64,000 nt of DNA from an uncultured Caulobacteraceae bacterium (GCA_903872075.1 CAIQJF010000039.1:1-64000), one strand, 5' to 3'. Positions 24,398 to 33,565 are shown, counted from the first letter of the stretch. The notes: generated by a model from the sequence alone, not told the origin. Made by a program: numbers and translations.

Positions 24398-26440
24398 ATG
24401 ATCGACCAGCCCCGCACGACCGGACCTTCCGCCCCCCTTCTGAAGGATGGGTTGTCCGCCGTGGCGGCCCAGAGCGCCAATGCGCGCCTCGGTCTGCGAC
24501 AGGTGGGGGCGCCGCGGCTTCTGGCGACGATTGTCCTGGTCATTCTCGGCCTCATCGTCGCCCTGGTCAGTTGGCGCGCGCCGTTGCTCGGCGCCGCCGA
24601 ACGCGCCCTCTATGACTTCCGCGTTGTGGTGACCGCCCCGGCCGTCGATCAGGATCCGCGCGTCGTCATGGTCGTCTTCAACGACGACACGCTCAGAAAC
24701 ACCCAGCGCCGCTCGCCGCTCGACCGGGCGCTGCTCGGCCACGCCCTGACCCAACTGGACGCGCTCGGGCCCAAGGCCATCGGCATCGATATCCTGGTGG
24801 ACGAGCCGCAGCCCGACGACGCCGTCCTGGTCGCCGCCCTGCGCGACATGAAGACCCCGACCCACCTCGCTTTCGCCAGCAACGCCACCAATCCCAACGA
24901 GATGCAGGTCTGGCAGGAAGCCTATGAGCGTGAGTTCCAGGCCCAGCTGGCCGGAACCAACAGCACCGGCGCCAGTATCCGGGTGGAAAAGGAGGACGAT
25001 GTTGTCCGCCGCTGGCCGTCGCACGCCAAGGGTGAGCCGCCGATGCTCTCGCTGAGCATGGCGCCGCCGGCGCCGGCTTTCGAGGGGTATCGGGGCGGTC
25101 TGCGCTGGCGCAACAGCAAGTTTGTGAATCGGCCTCTCTATCTGGAGTTCCCGATCGACCTGTTCGGTCAGGCGGCCACGGCGGGGATGTTCCGGAACTT
25201 CATCAAGGACCGCTATGTGCTGGTCGGCGGCGACATCTCCGACATCGACCGCGTCGCCAATTCCGCCACCTTCCTCACCGGCGAGCGGCCGGCGGGCCTG
25301 AAGGTCCACGCGGACCTGCTCGCGCAGGTGCTGGACGGCGTGCGCCAGACGCCGATCCCGCCGGCGATCCTGGTTCTGATGTCCGTTCTCGCGGTGGCGG
25401 GGGGGGCGATCACCGGCGCGGTCAAGATTCGTCCGATTCTCAATGAGGTCATTCTGATTGGCCAGGTGGCGCTCATCGCCTTCGGTCCGCTGGCGCTCCA
25501 GTCCACGGGCTTCGACACCTGGAATGTGCCGCAGTTCGGCATGATCGTCGGCTGGATCGCCGCCTACACCGCCACGGCCGCCGCGGCGCGCTCGGTCGGC
25601 GCCGAGCAGCGGACCTATGCCCAGAACGCACTGGGCAAGTACCTGCCACGGGACGTGGCCGCGGAGATTCTCCGCGATCCAAGCCGCATGGCGCTGCACG
25701 GCGAGCGCCGCGAAATCTACGCCGTCTTCACCGACCTTCAGGGCTTCACTCAACTGACCCATGGGCTGGAGCCGGAGGTCGTGGCCAGCCTGCTCAACCG
25801 GTACCTCGATCTGGTCAGCCAGGCCGTGCTGGAGCACGGCGGCACGATCGACAAGTTCGTCGGCGATGCGGTGGTGGCGTTCTGGGGGGCCCCGCTGTCC
25901 CGCCCCGACGACGGTGAACGCGCCGCCCGGGCAGCGATCGCCATGTGGCGGATCGGCGAGGTGTTCCGCAACACCCCCATGGCCGATGTGCCGGCCCTTG
26001 GACGCACCCGCGTCGGCCTGCACCGGGGCTTCGCCATCGTCGGCAATTTCGGCGGCGAGGGCCGGATTTCCTACACGGCGCTCGGTGATGTGATGAACAC
26101 CGCGTCGCGGCTGGAGTCCGCCAACAAGCAGCTGGAAACGCGCATCCTCGTGAGCCGCGAGGCGATGCCAGCGTCAGTGGCGGGCGACTGCCGGGCGATG
26201 GGGCGGATCCGTCTGCGCGGCCGGGCGACGCCCGTGGAGGTATTCGAAGCCGCGCCGGATGTGCCGGAAGACTCGCGCACCCGGCTCAATGCCGCATGGC
26301 TCCGCTTCGACTCCGGCGATACCGCCGCCCTGGAGGATATTCGGGCGCTGGCGGCGGACTATCCCGAAGACACGGCGCTCGCCAAGCTGGTCGACCGCCT
26401 GGAGCAGGTTGGACCGGGCGGGGTCTTTCAGCTCGACTGA
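24398..26440 (+). CDS. CHASE2-domain class III adenylate cyclase
   Basis: A 680-residue membrane signalling enzyme. An N-terminal transmembrane helix (about 46-66) leads to a periplasmic CHASE2 sensor domain (about 70-320, with FNDDTLRN, GPKAIGIDILVDEP and KDRYVLVGGD). A block of hydrophobic helices follows (about 325-405) and then the catalytic domain. Catalytic features include metal-binding Asp in FTDLQGFT, KFVGDAVVAFWGAP, and GDVMNTASRLE with the transition-state Asn and Arg. The Lys of DKFVGD and the Asp of LGDVMN suit ATP rather than GTP. The ATG at 24398 is preceded by AAGGTGG. It follows the tandem Rieske genes by 83 bp and converges with an exported protein 3 bp away. Confidence 0.9.
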   Translation: MIDQPRTTGPSAPLLKDGLSAVAAQSANARLGLRQVGAPRLLATIVLVILGLIVALVSWRAPLLGAAERALYDFRVVVTAPAVDQDPRVVMVVFNDDTLRNTQRRSPLDRALLGHALTQLDALGPKAIGIDILVDEPQPDDAVLVAALRDMKTPTHLAFASNATNPNEMQVWQEAYEREFQAQLAGTNSTGASIRVEKEDDVVRRWPSHAKGEPPMLSLSMAPPAPAFEGYRGGLRWRNSKFVNRPLYLEFPIDLFGQAATAGMFRNFIKDRYVLVGGDISDIDRVANSATFLTGERPAGLKVHADLLAQVLDGVRQTPIPPAILVLMSVLAVAGGAITGAVKIRPILNEVILIGQVALIAFGPLALQSTGFDTWNVPQFGMIVGWIAAYTATAAAARSVGAEQRTYAQNALGKYLPRDVAAEILRDPSRMALHGERREIYAVFTDLQGFTQLTHGLEPEVVASLLNRYLDLVSQAVLEHGGTIDKFVGDAVVAFWGAPLSRPDDGERAARAAIAMWRIGEVFRNTPMADVPALGRTRVGLHRGFAIVGNFGGEGRISYTALGDVMNTASRLESANKQLETRILVSREAMPASVAGDCRAMGRIRLRGRATPVEVFEAAPDVPEDSRTRLNAAWLRFDSGDTAALEDIRALAADYPEDTALAKLVDRLEQVGPGGVFQLD

Positions 26441-26443
26441 GAC

Positions 26444-27217
26444 CTACTGGCTCGCGACCTGGGACTGCAGGGTGTCGAGCTGATCGTAGCAGCCCTTGTC
26501 CAGCAGGGTCTTGGCGAGATCCACAAGACTGCCGGCGCTCCGAGGCACGATGCGCCAGTGCACCCGGGTGGCGCCGGTGGCGCTCAAATTCAGCGAATAG
26601 GAGTCGCCTTCGGCGGCGGTCAGGCCATCAGGCCAGGGCAGGTCGGTGACCCCGGCGTGCCAGGTCACCGCGCGGGTGGTCTGGGTTGCGTCCCTGTAGA
26701 TTTCCAACCGCGCCTCTGTGTCGGCGACGTTGCGGGTCAGAACGGGAATCTGGCCCTGGACGACGCAGAAATTGTGGGCGTCGGTAGGCTCCTCGGCTTG
26801 CCAGGCCGGCACATCCAGTTTCCAGAGCGGAATGTTCACCGGCACCGTCGTGGGGGGCGCGTCACCTTCCAGGGTAAAGCCGCGCACGGCCGCGATGCCC
26901 GGACGGCTGGAGTTGGCGCGCCGGAAGATATCCTTCAGCGCCGCCTGGGAGCCGACGCCCATCTGGGCGGCCGTCAGAATCGCGGGGCCGTTGATCACGT
27001 GCGAGCCCGCGCTGTCGAGCACTTCCAACTGGTCGCCGGCCCGCAGCGCGATCAGACGGTTGGGCGGCAGAACCTGGCCCTGCGGGTAGAGCGGGGACGA
27101 CGGGCCCCTGGCGTTGAGGACGACGACCTGAGCGCCGGCTGCGGTCGCGCCGAGGCCAACAATCGCCAGACTGGCTGCGGCCGCCGCGATCGCGAAGGTC
27201 TTGAACGGTGACGCCAT
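26444..27217 (-). CDS. Exported protein of unknown function, next to CHASE2 cyclase
   Basis: A 257-residue protein with a clear Sec signal peptide (MASPFKTFAIAAAAASLAI to about residue 30, cut near AGAQ). The N-terminal third resembles FecR-like or SH3-like beta modules (NRLIALRAGDQLEVLDSAG, HVINGPAILT). Two or three cysteines lie in the second half. Periplasmic proteins of this sort often accompany CHASE2 cyclases in alphaproteobacteria, so a ligand-presenting or sensing role is possible. The stop codons of the two convergent genes are 3 bp apart. The family is not recognised with confidence. Confidence 0.7.
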   Translation of the reverse strand: MASPFKTFAIAAAAASLAIVGLGATAAGAQVVVLNARGPSSPLYPQGQVLPPNRLIALRAGDQLEVLDSAGSHVINGPAILTAAQMGVGSQAALKDIFRRANSSRPGIAAVRGFTLEGDAPPTTVPVNIPLWKLDVPAWQAEEPTDAHNFCVVQGQIPVLTRNVADTEARLEIYRDATQTTRAVTWHAGVTDLPWPDGLTAAEGDSYSLNLSATGATRVHWRIVPRSAGSLVDLAKTLLDKGCYDQLDTLQSQVASQ

Positions 27218-27327
27218 ATCGAAGCTCCGAAACGGGATGCAACACCCACCCTACCTGGGCGTTCAACGCGCGATCCCTACGATGGTTGCGCGAGTCCCGA
27301 AAGTCGCTGAGGCTGGGGCGTAACGTC

Positions 27328-27349
27328 GCCGGGGGCCGCGGCCCCCGGC
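27328..27349. terminator. 22-bp GC palindrome downstream of the CYP153 gene
   Basis: GCCGGGGGCC-GC-GGCCCCCGGC, 11 bp beyond the stop of the minus-strand P450 gene. A very strong hairpin but without a T-run, so termination would be atypical or Rho-assisted. Confidence 0.45.
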
Positions 27350-27359
27350 CGAGCCAGCC

Positions 27360-28643
27360 TTAGTCGGAGAGCTTGTTCCGTGTCGGCACGATCACCGGCA
27401 GGTGGGTGTAGCCTTTCACGAAGCTGGAATAGACGCGCTGGGGCTCTCCCACGACGCGCACTTCGGGGAAGCGCTTGAGAATCTCTTCCCAGATGATCTT
27501 CAACTGCAGTTCCGCCAGGCGGTTGCCGACGCAGCGGTGAATGCCGAAGCCGAACGAGATGTGCTGACGGGGGCGTTCGCGCTCGATGTTATAGCGGTTC
27601 GGGTCGGAGATGACCTCGTCGTCGCGGTTGCCCGAGACGTACCACATCAGAACCTTGTCGCCCTTCTTGATCAGCTTGTCGCGCAGCTGCACGTCCTTGG
27701 TGGCCGTGCGGCGCATATAGGCCAGCGGCGTCTGCCAGCGGATGGTCTCCGAGACCATGCTGGGGATCAGGGACGGGTTGTCGCGCAGCTTCTGATACTG
27801 GTCGGGGTTCTGGTTCAGGGCCAGGACGCTGCCGGTGATCGAGTTGCGGGTGGTGTCGTTGCCGCCGACGATCAGCAGGATCAGGTTCCCGAGGTATTCC
27901 ATGCGGTCCATGTTCCGCGTGGATTCACCGTGCGCGAGCATGGAGATCAGGTCGTTCTTCGGCGGCGCGTTGACCCGCTCGTTCCACAGATTGAGGAAAT
28001 AGTCGGCGCATTCGAACAGGGCCAGACGGCGGCGCTGCTCATGCTCTTCCGGGTCCGTGGTGCCCAGGATGCCGGTCTGCGGCGCAGCGGTGGCCACGTC
28101 GGACCAGAAGGTCAGCTTGCTGCGGTCTTCCCAGGGGAAGTCGAACAGGGTGGCCAGGGTCATGGTAGTCAGTTCGATGCTGACCTTTTCCACCCAGTTG
28201 AATTCCTCGCCCACAGGGATGGTGTCGAGGATGCCGGCGGCGCGCTCGCGGATGATCGGCTCGAGATTCATCAAATTGGCCGGGCTGACGATCGGGCTGA
28301 CCGTCTTGCGCTGCACGTCGTGCTTGGGCGGGTCCATGGCGATGAACATCGGCAGGGCGAAGTCGGCCTCGGGATCGAAGGCGGTGATCGCCGGTTCCGA
28401 GGAGAACGCCTCGTGGTTGGTGTCCACGGCCATGATGTCGTTGTACTTGGTCACCGACCAGTAGGCGCCGACCTCTTCATGTACCGCATAGTGCACGGGG
28501 TCCTCGGCGCGGAGGCGCTCGAAGTAGGGCCACAGGGTGTCGTTCTGGAAGAGCTCCGGATCGATGGGTTGAATGTCTTCGATCGGCATCGAATAGGCGC
28601 GGCTGCGCGCCGCCCGCCGAATGTCGTTACCCGCGTCGTCCAT
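27360..28643 (-). CDS. Cytochrome P450, CYP153-like (second copy)
   Basis: A 427-residue soluble P450 with the I-helix LLIVGGNDTTRNS, ExxR in ETIRW and heme loop FGFGIHRCVGNR (C371). RWQTPLAYMRRTA, KKGDKVLMWYVSGNRD and NFVKGY-like FVKGYTHLPV endings are the CYP153 signature; it is paralogous to 16487-17740 but clearly diverged. It should hydroxylate a terminal or allylic carbon of an alkane, fatty acid or terpenoid. The ATG at 28643 is chosen because AGGGAG lies six bases before it; another ATG two codons upstream abuts the AGGGAG. Its redox partners are not adjacent. Confidence 0.93.
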   Translation of the reverse strand: MDDAGNDIRRAARSRAYSMPIEDIQPIDPELFQNDTLWPYFERLRAEDPVHYAVHEEVGAYWSVTKYNDIMAVDTNHEAFSSEPAITAFDPEADFALPMFIAMDPPKHDVQRKTVSPIVSPANLMNLEPIIRERAAGILDTIPVGEEFNWVEKVSIELTTMTLATLFDFPWEDRSKLTFWSDVATAAPQTGILGTTDPEEHEQRRRLALFECADYFLNLWNERVNAPPKNDLISMLAHGESTRNMDRMEYLGNLILLIVGGNDTTRNSITGSVLALNQNPDQYQKLRDNPSLIPSMVSETIRWQTPLAYMRRTATKDVQLRDKLIKKGDKVLMWYVSGNRDDEVISDPNRYNIERERPRQHISFGFGIHRCVGNRLAELQLKIIWEEILKRFPEVRVVGEPQRVYSSFVKGYTHLPVIVPTRNKLSD

Positions 28644-28738
28644 GCCCATCTCCCTGGCGCCGCACAGGCTCCCTCGCGGAGGTGACGGCGGCGTCACTTT
28701 TGCGCTGACAAGGGCGTTTGGGCAAGACCCTTTCGGTT

Positions 28739-29617
28739 TCAGCCCTCGAACTGGGAGATCTGAAAGTGCGCCGTCAGGGTAAGGCTCTGACCAGCGCCGA
28801 GGATTTCCATGCCGTGCGCCGCGCCGCCCGGGCTGCGGTTCACCGCGTCCAGTTGATGGCTCACGGGCTCGACACAGACGATGTCGCCGGCCGCTGGCGC
28901 GTAGACGACCAGACGGGAAACGGCCGGTGAGGTCCACAGCGTCACCTTGTGACCGCGCGAGGGCCAGCCGATCGCCGCTGCGCCGCTCCAGCCTGAGAAC
29001 TGGTTGTCCACGGGAAGCGTGAGCCGTCGCCCGCCGCGCCAGTCCCAGGCGTCCGGCGGCGGCGCAGGTGGTCCGGCGGGGGTCAGGACGACGCCATCGA
29101 CGTCGGCCTCAAGCCAGGTGTCGGGGTCCCGGGGAAAGTAGGGATGCAGGCCAAGGCCGGCCGGCATGGGTGCGGAACCCTGATTGGTCACGCTCAGCGC
29201 GTGAACCAGCCCGGCCTCGGTGACGGTGAAATGCTGCAGGGCCTGGTAGGTCCAGGGCCAGTCCCCGGCCGGATGGTCGAGGCGCAGGGTCGCGGACTTG
29301 TCCGTCCGGCCCGCCAGGCGCCAGGGCAGGCGCCAGCCCTGGCCATGGATCGCGTCCACCTCGCCGGCCAGGTTGACCGGCAGGATCACGTCGCGGCCGT
29401 TGAAGCTGAACCGCCCCTGGGTGATCCGGCCGGCGAAGGGGACGAGCGGGAAATTGGCAAGGCCCAGAGGATCCCCCTTGGCCAGGGCCGCCGCGTTCGC
29501 CGGGCGCAGGATCTCGCGGCCTCGCCAGGCCAGGCTCGCCACCCCGCCACCGATCGCCGGGGCCAAGGTCAGCCTGGTGTCGCCGGCTCTCAGTTCGACG
29601 AGATCGTCCTGGTTCAT
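28739..29617 (-). CDS. Aldose 1-epimerase family protein
   Basis: A 292-residue galactose-mutarotase-like enzyme. Active-site elements are His in DAIHGQGW, His in LGLHPYFP and Glu in CVEPVSHQ, in the expected order. It interconverts alpha and beta anomers of sugars or a related sugar derivative in the cytoplasm; no signal peptide is visible. The ATG at 29617 overlaps the upstream penicillin-acylase stop by 4 bp (ATGA), so it is translated by coupling. A functional link between the two is unknown. Confidence 0.9.
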   Translation of the reverse strand: MNQDDLVELRAGDTRLTLAPAIGGGVASLAWRGREILRPANAAALAKGDPLGLANFPLVPFAGRITQGRFSFNGRDVILPVNLAGEVDAIHGQGWRLPWRLAGRTDKSATLRLDHPAGDWPWTYQALQHFTVTEAGLVHALSVTNQGSAPMPAGLGLHPYFPRDPDTWLEADVDGVVLTPAGPPAPPPDAWDWRGGRRLTLPVDNQFSGWSGAAAIGWPSRGHKVTLWTSPAVSRLVVYAPAAGDIVCVEPVSHQLDAVNRSPGGAAHGMEILGAGQSLTLTAHFQISQFEG

Positions 29618-31995
29618 GTTCCCGGTGTCAGAGAGATCACCCGCTCGGCCGCCCCGTCCACCGCCGCCCGCGAGAACAGCATCGGCGCATAGGCCCCCGT
29701 GGCCCACAGGGGGAAGAGATCGCCGTAGTGCGGACTGGCCGGATCGATGGACTGGCCGGGGGTATTGATGATCACCGAATTGTCCCAGGCGCCCACGTCC
29801 ATCACCATCCGCACCGACGCGCCGGCGCTGACGTTGAAGTCGCCCGGCGTATAGGTCGCGGCCTTGGGGCTGTTGGCCCCGCCGGGGATGGGCAGGGGGC
29901 CCACGGTCATCTTCGCCCTCAGCGCCGGATCGGCCAGGGCCGCCACGGCGGGTGTCCAGGTGGCGTGATGCAGCTTGCCCCACGCCCAGCCGTCCATGTC
30001 GGGGCCAAGCCGGGCCGTCAGTTCATCCAGCGCCGTTGCCAGGCTGGCCAGCAGCACCGCGTCGCGACCGGCGGCCGGATCGGCGCCGAAACCCGCACTC
30101 GGGTGTTCAAGCGCCGTCAGCACGGCGTCCAGCGCCGGCGTCCCGATCGCCGCCTTCGCCTTCGGCGCAAGCCTGTCGATGACCGCCCCGCCCAAGTGTT
30201 TGACCGCCCAGACCTCATAGATGGCCGCTGGAACGCTCGAGACGGTCTCGTCGCCGTCCCAGGTCTTCAGTTTCGCCAGCGCCGCGGCGGTCCGGGGATC
30301 GGCGGAGGCGAGGGGCTTCGCCAGGGCCAGCAGACGCCGTGCGATGGCGGGATGGCTGTCGGTCTGCAGGGCCATGGAGTCCTTCACCGACACCTTGGGG
30401 TTTGCCGCCAGGACTTCCTCGATGCGGTCGAGGCGGGAGTGGTCGCTCCACTCGAACGACACCTTGCGCTCCTCGGCCGGATAGCCCGCCGGCAGGTTGA
30501 TCGCATTGGCGGTGGCGAACCAGCCCTTGGCCGGGTTCTCGCTCACCGGCAGCTCGTCGCCGGTCAGATAGCCGTTCCACTCATAGCGCCCGTCGCCCGG
30601 CACCGGCAGCAGACCGTCCCAGTTCGGTCGTCGGGGCGTCAGGCCCGAGGCGGCCCAACCCACCGTTCCGCTGGTGTCGGCCCAGACCAGGTTCAGGGGC
30701 GGCGCGCCCCAGTGATCGTGAGCGGCCTTGAAGTCGGCCCAGGTCTTGGCGTGGGTAAACCAGGACGCCTGGAAATAGCCGCTTGCGCCCGGTTGGTTCC
30801 AGATCGTGCGCAGGGCGAACGCGCGCCCCTTGGCGGGGTCGTAGTTCAGCACCGGGCCGTGACGTGTAAAGCGCAGGTCGACCGGCCGGGGCGCCTCGCC
30901 CTTCACGGCAATCGTGTCGTGGACGACCGTCATTGCCTCCCAGCCGCCGCCATACCGATACTGGTCGGGGTTGGCCGGGTTCAGGGCATAGACATAGAGA
31001 TCCTCCTGATCGATGCCGAAGATCGTCAGGCCGAACGCGGAGACGTCGTTGTGGCCGAAGGAGATGCCCGGCAGGGCCGGCTCGCCCGCCCCGATCACCG
31101 ACAGGCCGGGCGCGTCCAGGTGGACGAGATAGCGAAGCGATGGGACCCCCATCTGCCGGTGCGGATCGTTGGCCAGCAGCGGGCGGCCCGTGGCCGTGCG
31201 CGAGGGCGCCACGACCCAGTTGTTTGAGCCTTCCGCGGCCGCGTCACGCGAGAACGCGGGCAGGTCCAGCGCCGCCACCCTGGCCTTGTCTGGGGCGAAG
31301 GCCACAGGCTGGGTCGCCAGCACATAGTCCTTCAGCACCTCGCCCGTCACGACGCAGGGATCGAGGCCGTCGGGAATCGCTGCCGTATGGACCGGCTCCA
31401 GGCGCTTGCGCAGGGCGTCCGCGGGCAGGCCGGCGGCGCAGGCCACCTGGGCCCGGGCGACTTCGCTCAGGACATTGCCCACCAGGGCGTGGCTGCGGAT
31501 GCGGACCACGTCCGCGGCGTCCCAGGGCTCCGGGGCCGAGGCGGTGAGGGTGAACTCCACGGCCAGGGGCTTCGCGCCGGCGCGCACCTGCGCCACATAG
31601 GCATTGATCCCGGCCACGAAGGCCTCGACCTCGGCCTTGGCGCCCGGCGCATAGGAGGCCCATTCCTTGTCCATGTCGCCGCGATAGAGGAACAGCCGCG
31701 CCGCGCGGTCCTGGGCCACATAGGCCGGGCCAAAGCTCGCCGACAGCAGGCCCAGGCCGCGCTTGCGCCAAAGGTCGATCTGCCAGAGCCGGTCGCGGGC
31801 GGCGTTGTAGCCCTGGAGAAAGAAGGCGTCGCGCGCGCTGGCCGCATAGATGTGCGGGATGCCCCAGTGATCAATCACGATCTCGCCGGGCGCCTTGAGC
31901 CCCGCGACTGTCCAGTGATCGGTGGGCGTCGCCGCCCTCGCCGCCCCGGCGCCCATCAGCGCCGTCAGAGCAATCCCCAGAGCCCACTTGCGCAT
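29614..31995 (-). CDS. Penicillin acylase family (Ntn) hydrolase, exported
   Basis: A 793-residue precursor. The signal peptide (MRKWALGIALTALMGAG, cut near ARAA) leads to an alpha chain, and the N-terminal nucleophile of the beta chain is S257 in AEGSNNWVV. The following NDPHRQ and the overall size fit the acyl-homoserine-lactone/penicillin acylase group, which self-cleaves in the periplasm and hydrolyses amide-linked acyl chains. AGGAG lies 7 bases before the ATG at 31995; a GTG immediately upstream is a less likely start. It is followed by the coupled aldose epimerase and preceded by an exported amidohydrolase 78 bp away. Confidence 0.92.
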   Translation of the reverse strand: MRKWALGIALTALMGAGAARAATPTDHWTVAGLKAPGEIVIDHWGIPHIYAASARDAFFLQGYNAARDRLWQIDLWRKRGLGLLSASFGPAYVAQDRAARLFLYRGDMDKEWASYAPGAKAEVEAFVAGINAYVAQVRAGAKPLAVEFTLTASAPEPWDAADVVRIRSHALVGNVLSEVARAQVACAAGLPADALRKRLEPVHTAAIPDGLDPCVVTGEVLKDYVLATQPVAFAPDKARVAALDLPAFSRDAAAEGSNNWVVAPSRTATGRPLLANDPHRQMGVPSLRYLVHLDAPGLSVIGAGEPALPGISFGHNDVSAFGLTIFGIDQEDLYVYALNPANPDQYRYGGGWEAMTVVHDTIAVKGEAPRPVDLRFTRHGPVLNYDPAKGRAFALRTIWNQPGASGYFQASWFTHAKTWADFKAAHDHWGAPPLNLVWADTSGTVGWAASGLTPRRPNWDGLLPVPGDGRYEWNGYLTGDELPVSENPAKGWFATANAINLPAGYPAEERKVSFEWSDHSRLDRIEEVLAANPKVSVKDSMALQTDSHPAIARRLLALAKPLASADPRTAAALAKLKTWDGDETVSSVPAAIYEVWAVKHLGGAVIDRLAPKAKAAIGTPALDAVLTALEHPSAGFGADPAAGRDAVLLASLATALDELTARLGPDMDGWAWGKLHHATWTPAVAALADPALRAKMTVGPLPIPGGANSPKAATYTPGDFNVSAGASVRMVMDVGAWDNSVIINTPGQSIDPASPHYGDLFPLWATGAYAPMLFSRAAVDGAAERVISLTPGT

Positions 31996-32073
31996 CACGT
32001 CACTCCTGGAGCGCGGTCAGGCCGCGCACGTATCGCGTTTTTGTCGTGGGCGGGCGAAATGCCCGCCCGCCGA

Positions 32074-33426
32074 TCAGAAGCGCCGCTTCGCCGGCCCGCC
32101 CGCCAGGGGCAAGGTGCTTTCGTCGACGATCTTGCCACCCTTCATCACCAGGGCGATGTTTTTCGTGTTGTCGATGTCCTTCAGCGGATCGGCGTTGAGC
32201 AGCACCAGGTCGGCCAGCTTGCCTTCCTCCACCGAGCCCATGTCGTCGGCCTTGCCGAGGAACACTGCCCCGTTGTGGGTGGCGATCTTGATCACCTCCA
32301 GCGGCGCGACACCGGCCTGGACGAGCAGCTCCATCTCCCGGTGTCCGGCGGGTCCGCTGGACTGGTCGGTGCCCAGGGCCGCCACGCCGCCGGCGGCGAC
32401 GATCTTGCGGATGTTCTCCTCGCAGATCGGCGTCATCAGCTTCATCCACCAGGTCCAGGACCGCGCCTGGAACGCCGCGCGGGTGGTGGTGCGCAGGGTG
32501 TTGCGGTCGGCGGCGCTGTAGGTGGCCACATAGTCAGGCTCATCCAGAAACTCCGGATGTTCGGCCAGGCGGCTGTAGTTCTCGCCGATGGTCAGGGTGG
32601 TGGCGAAGGGGATCTTCTTGGCCGCCATCAGACGCACGAAATTGTCGCTCACCGGGCCTTGGATCACCGGGTGGGCCAGCGTGTCTGCCCCCGCGTAGAT
32701 CGCCTCCAGCGAGCGGCGCTCGTCGGAGACGTGCACCGTCGTGCGGATGCCGTGCTCGTTATAGTACTGGATGATCTGATGCAGCAGCGGCTGCGGCATC
32801 AGGGTGATCATCGGCCGCGCGCCCCAGCCCTCCTCGTCATAGGTGAGCTTGAGGATGTCGGGCTGCTGCTCGGCGATGTGCTTGTCGAGCAGGGCCTTGT
32901 CCTTCTCGAAATCGCTGATCCGCACGGCCATGGAGTCCCCGTGGCTGCCCGGGTAGGTGATCAGGTTGCCGGTGGCGAAGATGCGCGGCGAGCCGATCTT
33001 GCCGGCCCGTTCCAGGGCCCGCTCATAGAGGCTGTTCTCCGGAAGATTGCCCACGTCCACCACGGTGGTGAAGCCGTCGTAGAGATAGCCGGCCAGGGCC
33101 GCCTCGGCCGCGGCGTGGTCGATGACCGGCGGGCCCTCGTGCTTCACGTCCCATCGCCAGCCGGCCAGGTGGATGTGCACGTCCATGAGCCCCGGGATCA
33201 GATACTTGCCCCGCCCGTCCACGGCCTGGCCGCGCGGCGGGCCCGCCAGGGCGCTGGGGACCATCCGCGTGATCCGCTCGCCCGTCACCGTGACGGTCAT
33301 GTCGGTCTTCGGCGGCGCGCCCGTTCCGTCGATGACGGTCACATGGCTGATGGTCACATCGGCCAGAGCCGGCCCTGCGGCCGAGGCGAGAACCGCGGCG
33401 GCGGCGAGACAGGCGAGCTTGCTCAT
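32074..33426 (-). CDS. Exported amidohydrolase family protein
   Basis: A 450-residue metal-dependent hydrolase with a Sec signal peptide (MSKLACLAAAAVLASAAGPALA). Metal and active-site elements are H84/H86 (DVHIHLAG), K193 (ILKLTYDE), H232 (TVHVSDE), H252 (LAHPV) and D354 (LGTDQSS), in the order of the superfamily. Exported members include periplasmic dipeptidases and lactonases. GGAGGA precedes the ATG; a start 13 codons upstream lacks one. Same strand as the penicillin acylase 78 bp downstream, so a shared transcript is likely. Confidence 0.9.
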   Translation of the reverse strand: MSKLACLAAAAVLASAAGPALADVTISHVTVIDGTGAPPKTDMTVTVTGERITRMVPSALAGPPRGQAVDGRGKYLIPGLMDVHIHLAGWRWDVKHEGPPVIDHAAAEAALAGYLYDGFTTVVDVGNLPENSLYERALERAGKIGSPRIFATGNLITYPGSHGDSMAVRISDFEKDKALLDKHIAEQQPDILKLTYDEEGWGARPMITLMPQPLLHQIIQYYNEHGIRTTVHVSDERRSLEAIYAGADTLAHPVIQGPVSDNFVRLMAAKKIPFATTLTIGENYSRLAEHPEFLDEPDYVATYSAADRNTLRTTTRAAFQARSWTWWMKLMTPICEENIRKIVAAGGVAALGTDQSSGPAGHREMELLVQAGVAPLEVIKIATHNGAVFLGKADDMGSVEEGKLADLVLLNADPLKDIDNTKNIALVMKGGKIVDESTLPLAGGPAKRRF

Positions 33427-33511
33427 GTGAAAGGTTCCTCCAGATCGCAGCATGGATAGACTCATTCCGCCAGGACAGACAAATCGCGCCCCGGCTGGAC
33501 GCGCCGCACGG

Positions 33512-33539
33512 CCCGTTCAGACGGAACCGTCTGAACGGG
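33512..33539. repeat. Perfect 13-bp inverted repeat with 2-bp spacer
   Basis: CCCGTTCAGACGG (33512-33524), AA, CCGTCTGAACGGG (33527-33539). It lies in the non-coding region between the divergent amidohydrolase and EVE-domain genes. With no T-run it looks more like an operator or a cruciform/REP-type element than a terminator. Confidence 0.6.
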
Positions 33540-33565
33540 GTCAACGTGCTCTAGATTCAGACGTT

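Noticed and set aside
24353..26023. 556-residue minus-strand frame opposite the CHASE2 cyclase
   Set aside because: The cyclase has all catalytic motifs; the antisense frame has none.
31387..33459. 690-residue plus-strand frame opposite the acylase and amidohydrolase
   Set aside because: It spans two real genes and their spacer, with no domain content.
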